Virus record (IMG/VR): IMGVR_UViG_3300045125_000022
Span: 1-40,055 of that record
Length of the DNA: 40,055 nucleotides
Direction: 5' to 3' (one strand)
From: a virus
Each line of letters begins with the position of its first letter. Within the stretch, counting starts at the first letter, position 1. Shown in pieces: positions 33,481 through 40,055 of the stretch. A program made the position numbers and the translations under genes. The notes beneath the pieces are model-generated. The model was given only the letters and a program-made list of their open reading frames with translations. It did not search any database and was not told the origin of the DNA.

Positions 33481-35374
33481 TCAGGTGGTGATGTCGAGGA
33501 TGGCCGCGAAGCTCTTGGGATCGCGCACGGCCACGTCATAGGTGACAATGCCGCGAACGCTGGTCAGAGCCTTGCTGGAAGTCGTCCTGGTCCTCGCCCA
33601 CGGTGATCTCCAGGCCGTTGCCCCAGAAGCCCACCATGGCCTGGCTGAAGTCGCCCATCAGCAGTGCAGAGCACACGCCGGAGCTGGAGCCCTTGGTCAG
33701 GGTGTTGGGGACCTGGTTGGAAGCGGCCAGAGGGTAGCCGTTCAGGATGCCGGGGGTGGGACCGCGGCCGATGGTGGCGCCATCGATGTTGAACAGGAAC
33801 GGACCGTCGCCGGTGGTGGAGCCACCTGCGCGGAGTTTCTTCAGCGCAGCCAGCACCCGGTAGTTGGTGAGGTAGGACACGGCACCGGGGTTCACCACGC
33901 CGTTGACGTTCATCACGGCAGCTTCCAGATCCACCACCGTCTCCATGGTGATGGCGCCACCGTTGGTGCCCATCGCCACCGAGCCGATGCCGGAGGTCTG
34001 CATGATGCCCGTGGGCTGACCGGAGGAACCGGAACCGTTCAGGATGCCCAGGTCGATGGCGAGGTTGATGCCATCGGTCAGGTCACGGCGCACCAGCTCC
34101 TCGATGCCAGGGGTGCCCTGCAGCAGGGTCTGGCGGCTGTACTTAGACAGCGCGGCCAGGTTCTTGGGCGCCATGGTCACCTGGTCGAAGAGGGACTCCG
34201 ACTGGGTGATCGCGGTGGTCTGGGTGCTCAGGTAGTAGGTCGAGGCGACACCGGAGCGGCGGGGGATCGCCACGTTGCCGACCAGGCCGGACATGGTGCG
34301 CACGCCGAGCTGCAGCAGCACTGCGTTGTTACGCAGAAACTCGATGAACTCATCGGCCAGCAGATCGGTGGCAACCAGGTTGCCGCCGGTGGTGGCGCCG
34401 GAGGTCACATAGGTGGCACGCTGGCCGCCCAGTGCAGAGAAGGGAACAAAGAAGCTGCGCTCAGCGCTCTTGTTCACGCCGGACTTCTCCACCTCGCGGG
34501 AGAGGTCACGCACCAGCCCAGCCTCGCGGCTCGACCAGTCGCCGGTCAGCATCGCGCGGATACCTGCGGTGATGCTGTAGCTGGCCCGCTCCTGGGCAGC
34601 CATCTCGATCGGAGCCACGGTCTCAACAGGCTTGGCGCCCAGCTTGTCGAGCACAACGGCGCGGGCCTCATCAAGGCTGCGGCCGCCGTCGATCAGCTGA
34701 CGGCCAAGGTCGGCCATGTCGTACTTCTCGGTCAGGGCAGTGATGCCAGCGATGCGGGTGCGCTCGGCTTTTGCAGCCTCAGCAGCCGCTTCAGCCCGCA
34801 CCGCCGAGATGTCGGGGGTGTTTTCCATCGGAACCTCAGGTTCTGTTTCGGGGGTTGGTGATGCGGCGGAGGCCGCAGGATCAGTCTCAAGAGACCGACC
34901 CACACCCACAGTGGGGTCTGCAGGTATGCTAACCACGCTGATCTCGTAGGGAGCCCAGCTGGTAGCGACAAAATCACCGCTGCCGCGTTGCTCCATTTCG
35001 TTGATCGCGTAGCCAAAGGATACATTCCGAAGAACGCCATCCTTCACGTCAGCCAGCACCTCCTGGGCGAAGGCATTGCGGCTGAACTTCACCGTGGCGT
35101 AGCCACGTTTCTTCTGCCCATCAATCCACGCGCGCTCCACCACGCCGATCACCTTGTTGGGGTCGTGGTTGAACAGCAGCGGTGCCGAGTCATTCAGACG
35201 GGTCAGATCAGCACTGCGCGCATCATGCTGCAGCACCTCATTCCCGAAATAACGGGCGACGGGATACTCACTAGAGAAGGGGAACTCAATCGAACGCTCG
35301 TCTTCGCTGACCGTGAAGTCAGCTACTTCGGCGCGCTTCAATAGCTGCCCTTCAAGATCACGCGATAGGTCCAT
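33481..35374 (-). CDS. Fused prohead protease and HK97-fold major capsid protein, 3' frame slip
   Basis: About 630 residues from the ATG at 35374 (GAGG six bases upstream). Protease: SEDERSIEFPFSSEYPVARY, PLLFNHDPNKVIGVVERAWI (His) and VLRNVSFGYAINEMEQRG (Ser). Scaffold-like helix: VRAEAAAEAAKAERTRIAGI. Capsid: YVTSGATTGGNLVATDLLAD, EFIEFLRNNAVLLQLGVRTM, LVRRDL-type IEELVRRDLTDGINLAIDLG and MGDFSQAMVGFWGNGLEITV. Near 33570 an extra C shifts the frame; corrected, it ends SFAAILDITT. Protease, scaffold and coat in one polypeptide is a known but less common HK97-type variant. Confidence 0.9.
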
Positions 35375-36932
35375 CGGTGTCCTCGATGTCATCTTGTCCA
35401 TTATCGGGTGCAGCAGCGTCATCAGCCTCAGCGGCACTCTCCGCCGGCTCCGCTGCAGGATCCTCCATTGCTTCGTGCTCGTTCTCAGGGTTGGTGTCGA
35501 AGTAAAGGTCCAGCTCCTCAGCGCGATCCACCTCGGCCTTGCGCGCCAGCAGCAGCTCCTCAAGGTCGCCGCCTTGCTCGGCCACCACGTCCGCCTGCGT
35601 CTTGAACCCGCAGCGCACCGCCTCCTTGTACGCCTCAACCTCCTTGGCCGGATCCACCCATGCCCAGCCGCGCGGCATCCACCGCACACGCCGGTAGCGA
35701 TCGGGATCGGTCTCGTAGGCCGGCAGGTTCAGCGCACCGCCGAGCACTGCCATCTCAAGCCATGCCTCAAACACCGGCCGGTGGAAGTTCTCGATCATGT
35801 ACTGCTGCAGCGCCTTCCAGTTCTCCCGGTCTTCCAGCAGGCTCAGCCGGCTGCTGCTGTAGTTCGTCTGGCTGAAGTCCCGGCTGATCGTTTCGTAGCT
35901 GCAGCCCACACCGGCCGCCATCGCGCGCAACATCGCGCGCAGGAACGGCTCCAGCTGGCCATCAGGTGCATCAAGCTGCGGCACCGTCACGCTTTCGCCG
36001 GGTGCCAGGTACTTGAAGACGCCGGGCTCGAAGTTGCTCACCCGTTCGTTGTCGTACACCTCATCACCCAGCAGCTCGCCCTCGGGGCTGGTGATGAAAC
36101 CCATCAGGCTGCTGCTGGCCCGTGCGCGCACCACCTCCGCCTGCTCATAGCCCTGCAGCATGTGCAGCCGCTGGATCGCGCTCGCCAGCCAGGGCACGCC
36201 TCTGGTCTGGCCGGGGCGTTCCTGCTGGTAAAGATGAAGCACCTCAGCAGCAGGCACCAGCCGGTGCCGTGCCGTGGTGCTAGGCCCAAACGACGAATCA
36301 CCGGGATGCTTCGTCAAGAACGCATACTGCACCGGCCGACCCCAGCGGTTCAGCTCGACGCCCATCCGCCACTCATTCCCATCGACCGTGCTGCCGCCGG
36401 TGTAGTTGTCGTCCAGCAGATCGCTCTCGATGATCTCCAGCGCGAACGGCACCCGGCTGGCACCGAACGGCTGGCGCACCATCCGCACGAACACCTCGCC
36501 GGACTCAGCCACTGCACCGATCAGCAGCCGCTCGATGTCGGTGAAGCTCAGCCGGCCGGCCGTGTGGCAGCTGTCCTTGCGCCCCCAGTCAGACCACGCC
36601 AGCTCGATCGCATCGTTCACCGCTTGATCCAGACGCCCGCCGCCGCGCTGCATCCGCACCTGCGCCTGCATCCTGATGCCGGTGCCGATCACGTTGTTGC
36701 GCACCGCACGGATCGCCTGGCGCGCGTAGTCGTTGTCGCGCACCAGCTGGCGCGAACGGTTCCGTAACCGCGGCAGGCTGCCCTTAATCTCCGCATCGGC
36801 GCTGGTGCCGCCCGTCACCCAGTCGCTGGTCAGCCGGCTGACCCGCGCGCCCTCATACATCCGGCGTCGTGGTGCTGGCATCGGGGCGGCGCCCTGCTGC
36901 AGCCAGCCAAGTATCGAGGATCGGATGCCCAT
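35358..36932 (-). CDS. Portal protein, lambda gpB family
   Basis: 524 residues, intact. SRQLVRDNDYARQAIRAVRN, NVIGTGIRMQAQVRMQRGGG, FTDIERLLIGAVAESGEVFV, RGVPWLASAIQRLHMLQGYE and DFSQTNYSSSRLSLLEDREN are family motifs of the dodecameric DNA entry ring. The C-terminal 50 residues are highly acidic (AEPAESAAEADDAAAPDNGQ). Overlaps the gpW-like stop by one base and the protease start by 17. Confidence 0.92.
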   Translation of the reverse strand: MGIRSSILGWLQQGAAPMPAPRRRMYEGARVSRLTSDWVTGGTSADAEIKGSLPRLRNRSRQLVRDNDYARQAIRAVRNNVIGTGIRMQAQVRMQRGGGRLDQAVNDAIELAWSDWGRKDSCHTAGRLSFTDIERLLIGAVAESGEVFVRMVRQPFGASRVPFALEIIESDLLDDNYTGGSTVDGNEWRMGVELNRWGRPVQYAFLTKHPGDSSFGPSTTARHRLVPAAEVLHLYQQERPGQTRGVPWLASAIQRLHMLQGYEQAEVVRARASSSLMGFITSPEGELLGDEVYDNERVSNFEPGVFKYLAPGESVTVPQLDAPDGQLEPFLRAMLRAMAAGVGCSYETISRDFSQTNYSSSRLSLLEDRENWKALQQYMIENFHRPVFEAWLEMAVLGGALNLPAYETDPDRYRRVRWMPRGWAWVDPAKEVEAYKEAVRCGFKTQADVVAEQGGDLEELLLARKAEVDRAEELDLYFDTNPENEHEAMEDPAAEPAESAAEADDAAAPDNGQDDIEDTDGPIA

Positions 36933-37507
36933 CAGAAGCGCACGAACAGGTTGTGCGGGTTGCCAAGCCCATTGGCGTGCAGCTGGGCTGCCTGCTCACG
37001 CTTGACCGCTGCCTTAAGACTAGATTCCAGCGCAAGCAGGTCGGCCAGCTCCATCTTCTTCAGCCGCCGGCTGCCGATGCTGTACTCAGCAACAGCGCCG
37101 CCCGAGATCATCGCGCGGATCGCAGCCTGCACCGCGTCGAGATCCTTCTGCGACTGGCTCCTGTTGTCGAGCGCCGCCGGTGTGCCGGTGTAGGCAAGGT
37201 TGGCGTCGATCTCAAACTGACCCGAGCCGATCGTTACCGCCTCGCTGGCCTTGGTCGCTACCGCCTGCCAGTAACCCGTGTCATCCGCGTGAAAGCCCTC
37301 GGTCGTTGTGGCCGACAGGCTGAACTCCCAACCCGTGCCAAAGGCCGTGCCCACAGCAGTCGCGCCGTGGTTGTTCCGGTTGAATCGGAAGTAGTACGTC
37401 AGCGTCCAGCCAGCTGTGCTGCTGATCGGATTGCCCAGCTGGTCGGTGCTGGCGTTCGTCCGCCACTTCACCGTGTCGCCTTCGGTGATCCTCGCAGGAA
37501 AGTTCAC
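36932..37507 (-). CDS. gpW-like head-tail joining protein with N-terminal beta domain
   Basis: 191 residues from the GTG at 37507, with GGTGAGG just upstream. The first 120 residues are a beta domain (ARITEGDTVKWRTNASTDQL, AGWTLTYYFRFNRNNHGATA), and the last 70 (KDLDAVQAAIRAMISGGAVA, EYSIGSRRLKKMELADLLAL) match gpW, which plugs the portal. Lambda gpW is only 68 residues, so the front is an extra domain. Confidence 0.75.
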   Translation of the reverse strand: MNFPARITEGDTVKWRTNASTDQLGNPISSTAGWTLTYYFRFNRNNHGATAVGTAFGTGWEFSLSATTTEGFHADDTGYWQAVATKASEAVTIGSGQFEIDANLAYTGTPAALDNRSQSQKDLDAVQAAIRAMISGGAVAEYSIGSRRLKKMELADLLALESSLKAAVKREQAAQLHANGLGNPHNLFVRF

Positions 37508-37511
37508 GGCC

Positions 37512-39385
37512 TCACCAGCTGTTGACGAACGCCGACGCCGCGGCTCCACCTGATCTTAGGCGCGGCTTTGCAGGCTTCGCATCTCCGTTCTCCAGCCGCT
37601 TCTCCAGCTGATCCCAGATTGTTCTCCGGTCGTACCGCTGGTACATCCGATGTACCGCTGCGTATGCGTACACCAAACAATCCAGCGCCTCATTGCGCGC
37701 GCTTGGTTTCTTCACCCACTCACGCACCGGGAAGCCCTTCACATACCTGAGCGCCTGCTTCTCAGCCGTCAGCTGCTCGAAATACTCACCACCCGTCTGC
37801 GCGTGGAAGTGCAGGTAACCAGGCCCTGGCTCGTTGTGCTTCAACCGTCCGAACAATGTCGTCTTCACTGTGTCGCCACCCACCGGCCACACCTGCGCAC
37901 CACGCTTCAGCGTCTGACCCTTGGCGTTGATGTCCACCTTCGTCGGCTTGCCGATCGGCGCCTTGCCCCTCTGGCTCTGGCCCTTGATTGCAATCACCCC
38001 CACGCTCTGCCGCTCACGCGCGTATTGGTACACCTCAGCCGTCGCATGACCGCCGGAGTCCACCGCCGTCACATCCGCACGCAGCTTGCGCCCGCTCACG
38101 TGCTCCCACTCATGCAGCACCAGCACGTCCAGCTGCTTCCACACTTCCGGTTTGCACGGGTCGCCATAGATCTCCTGGTGGTCGATCAACCAGCCCTCTT
38201 CCTCGCGACCCCACGCCCACACGCTCACCGCCAAGCGATCACCAGCGGATCCGCCGCCGCCCTGCACGTCCACGCCGATCGTTACCAGCAGCGCGCCCTC
38301 CGGCAGGCTGCCCTGCGGATACGCCTCGCACCGCTCCAGCAGCGCGCTCGCGCTCACCTTGCTGGCGAAGTCCTCCTCCCACGTCTCAGCCAGCCGCGTG
38401 TTGACGAAGCTCTTCAGCATCGGCGCGTCCGACTTCGCTCGCAAAAGTCGTCCACCATGTCCGCCCAGCTCAGCCAGCCCAGCGGGGAATACAGCCCCGA
38501 CAGCTGGAAGCCAGCAGTCTTCCCATCGCTCGGTGCCGTCGCCCGCCACTCGCCCTGCCGCAGCATTGCCGGCTTGTGGATCTCAGCGAACCGCTCACCG
38601 CAGTGCTCGCACTCATACACCGCCGTCGCCGGGTCGTTGTTCTCCCACTTCAGCTGCGGCCACTTCAGCCACTGCATCTCCCCGCAGCTCGGGCATGGCA
38701 CGAAGTAACGCCGCTGATCGCTCCGCTCGTATTCCGCCTCAATCCGGCTGAAGTCCTTCACCGTGGGCGTGCTGGTCAGCAGGATCTTGCGCCGCGCGAA
38801 CGTCGTCGCCCGCTTCTCCGCCAGGCTCACCGGGTCGCCTTCGCCATCCACATCGAGCGGGAAGGCGTCCACCTCATCGCAGAAGATGTAGCGGCACGGT
38901 GTCGAGCGCAGGCCGGTGGCGCTATTGGCACCGGTCAGCAGCATCATCCCGCCGGGGAACTCCTTGCTGAACATCGTGTTTCCTGAGTCCCGGCTCCTGC
39001 TCGGCGCGATCTTGGCCGCCAACGCGGGCGTCTCCGTTACCAGCGACTCGAGCCGCTGCTTGCTCAGCCGCTTGGCCATCTCCACCGTTGGCTGCACCAG
39101 CAGCATCGGCCCCGGCGCGTGCGCGATCACGTACCCCAGCCAGTTACTGCCGCTCTCTGTCTTGCCCGTCTGCGCCGCAAACATCATCACCACCCGCTGC
39201 ACCGGGCTGTTGCTGCTCAGGCAGTCCATCGGCTCCCGCAGGTAGGGCGTCCTGCTGGTGCGCCACGGTCCAGGCTCCGCGCTCGCCTTGCTGCTCAGCC
39301 GCCGGTGCTTATCCGCCCACTCACTCACCGTCAGCGGCTGCTCCGGCCGCAGGCCATCCATGAACGCAGCACGCCACACGCTCAT
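37512..39385 (-). CDS. Terminase large subunit, GpA family, one frame break
   Basis: About 624 residues. The N-terminal ATPase carries LTVSEWADKHRRLSSKASAE, VVMMFAAQTGKTESGSNWLG (Walker A-like), YIFCDEVDAFPLDVDGEGDP (Walker B, DE) and TSTPTVKDFSRIEAEYERSD. A zinc element (CPSCGEMQWL, CEHCGERF) follows. After a one-T loss at about 38455 (DDFLRAKSDAPML expected), the C-terminal nuclease has LLVTIGVDVQGGGGSAGDRL, VTAVDSGGHATAEVYQYARE and PSARNEALDCLVYAYAAVHR. It cuts concatemers at cos and drives packaging. Confidence 0.92.
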
Positions 39386-39924
39386 GGCTCCACCTCCGCC
39401 AGCGCCGACAGCGCATCACGGTGCTCATCGCTCAGCAGCTGATGGATCACCGCAGGGTCCGTCTCACACGCTAGCTGGTGCGAGAGCCGATCAGCCAAGT
39501 TCGCCAGCGCCTCGCGGATGCTGCGCCCCACCTGAAACGCTTCCTTCTTCACCTCATCAGCTGGCACCAGCTCACGCCGCTGCTGCGCCACCTGCAGCTT
39601 GCTCAGCTCCGCCTGGTAATGCTCGCGTCTCGCGCGACTCTCGTTGAGATCCGGGATTGCATCATCCGGCAGCGCCTCGATCCGCTGCCGCAGCTCCCGC
39701 GGTGTCCTAGGTGCCGGCTCCTCAACCGGGTCCGCCTGACTCACCTTCGCGTTGTGCGTCGCCTTCGTGTTCCGGTTCCACAGCTCCAGCGCCAGATCAC
39801 GATCCAGCCACCGCTTCCCGTCCTTCTCTACTACCGCCGCGGCGATGCGGGTCTTGGTCGCCGCAGTCACGGTGCCCTTAGCGCAGCCCTTCAGCGCAGC
39901 GAACTCGCTAAACGTGACCAGCAC
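39382..39924 (-). CDS. Terminase small subunit, Nu1-like
   Basis: 180 residues from a GTG. The N-terminal winged HTH is FSEFAALKGCAKGTVTAATK and GKRWLDRDLALELWNRNTKA. The C-terminal helices (REHYQAELSKLQVAQQRREL, AFQVGRSIREALANLADRLS) pair with the large subunit. ATGA overlap with the terminase large gene confirms the pair. It recognises packaging sites, possibly the repeats just upstream. Confidence 0.85.
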   Translation of the reverse strand: MLVTFSEFAALKGCAKGTVTAATKTRIAAAVVEKDGKRWLDRDLALELWNRNTKATHNAKVSQADPVEEPAPRTPRELRQRIEALPDDAIPDLNESRARREHYQAELSKLQVAQQRRELVPADEVKKEAFQVGRSIREALANLADRLSHQLACETDPAVIHQLLSDEHRDALSALAEVEP

Positions 39925-39954
39925 TAGGTTTGCGCGCTCTTAGCGTTCGACAAA

Positions 39955-39960
39955 ATCATA
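39955..39960 (-). promoter_or_regulatory. Late promoter -10 element, tentative
   Basis: TATGAT on the minus strand, about 30 bases before the small terminase GTG. No good -35 at 17 bases, so it would need activation or a phage factor if real. Confidence 0.35.
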
Positions 39961-39984
39961 GTGAACTATTGATGAAGCGGCGCA

Positions 39985-40023
39985 CGAAAAACGCGAAAGC
40001 GTTTCACGATAAATGCGAAAACG
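39985..40023 (-). repeat. Three CG(T/C)TTT(T)CG repeats and a hairpin, cos/TerS-site candidate
   Basis: Minus strand copies: CGTTTTCG (40023-40016), CGCTTTCG (40001-39994) and CGTTTTTCG (39993-39985). AAACGC-GAAA-GCGTTT (39989-40004) is a perfect stem with a GAAA loop. They lie 60-100 bases upstream of the terminase genes, where lambda keeps cosB R-sites (CGTTTCCTTTCT-like). Function inferred from position and similarity. The 31 bases between here and 40055 show nothing else. Confidence 0.45.
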
Positions 40024-40055
40024 GTTAAACACCCGCATCTGAAATGAAAGAAGCG

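Noticed and set aside
33542-34861. 439-codon plus-strand open frame
   Set aside because: It is the antisense shadow of the protease-capsid gene: low-complexity His/Gly/Ala composition, no start signal, while the minus frame has clear motifs.
35313-36767. 484-codon plus-strand open frame
   Set aside because: Antisense shadow of the intact portal gene; Leu/His/Arg-rich with no recognisable domain.

Overview
The window reads as a nearly complete genome, or a full long read, of a lambda-like tailed phage (siphovirus). I see a GpA-type terminase, lambda-family portal, HK97-fold capsid, and homologues of lambda tail genes FII, U, V, G/T, H, M, L, K, I and J in lambda order. I see no integrase, no repressor of a recognisable lysogeny family, no tRNA, no CRISPR array and no photosynthesis gene. 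The sequence is GC-rich. Many short proteins, the DUF3310 and DUF6378 families and the small lysis-side proteins resemble types I associate with phages of Synechococcus/Cyanobium-like cyanobacteria. That host call is an inference from remembered family resemblance, not from a search.

Layout. (1) 1-6.1 kb, minus strand: a replication block with a truncated HNH-like gene, SF2 helicase, VRR-NUC nuclease, ribbon-helix-helix protein, a small unknown, a large primase-helicase, then a possible iteron-type origin (about 780-1115) and a gpZ-like structural gene. (2) 6.1-15.3 kb, mostly plus strand: an early/accessory block opening with a RecE-like exonuclease and RecT annealase. It continues as a long chain of very small genes that overlap as ATGA, GTGA or TGATG, with tandem duplication and decayed paralogues around 9.5-11.0 kb. 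A short minus-strand island with an HNH nuclease (13.4-14.1 kb) interrupts it, and promoter/operator-like dyads precede sub-blocks. (3) 15.3-18.2 kb, minus strand: dCTP deaminase, a two-domain endolysin (GH24 muramidase plus M15 peptidase), holin/spanin-like small membrane proteins, and one plus-strand NUMOD4-HNH homing-type gene. (4) 18.2-39.9 kb, minus strand: the virion operon, read from the terminase at the right end leftwards to the tail fibres. If the molecule is circular, the left-end gpZ-like gene lies just upstream of the small terminase gene, and replication and late genes share one direction.

System logic. The exonuclease/RecT pair with its SSB-like-tailed partner, the primase-helicase, the SF2 helicase and VRR-NUC form a replication-recombination module. 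dCTP deaminase feeds dUMP/dTMP synthesis. Late genes package DNA through a lambda-type terminase, build the head with a fused protease-capsid polyprotein, and build the tail with a G/GT frameshift chaperone. The most striking element is a complete intein-like Hint domain of about 130 residues near the N-terminus of the tail-tip protein J. It ends in His-Asn but is followed by Ala, as in bacterial intein-like (BIL) domains.

Quality caveat. Roughly one reading-frame break per kilobase is seen in otherwise conserved genes, many at short homopolymers. I interpret most of these as sequencing indels (uncorrected long read) rather than real pseudogenes, and I give each broken gene as one feature spanning its pieces.
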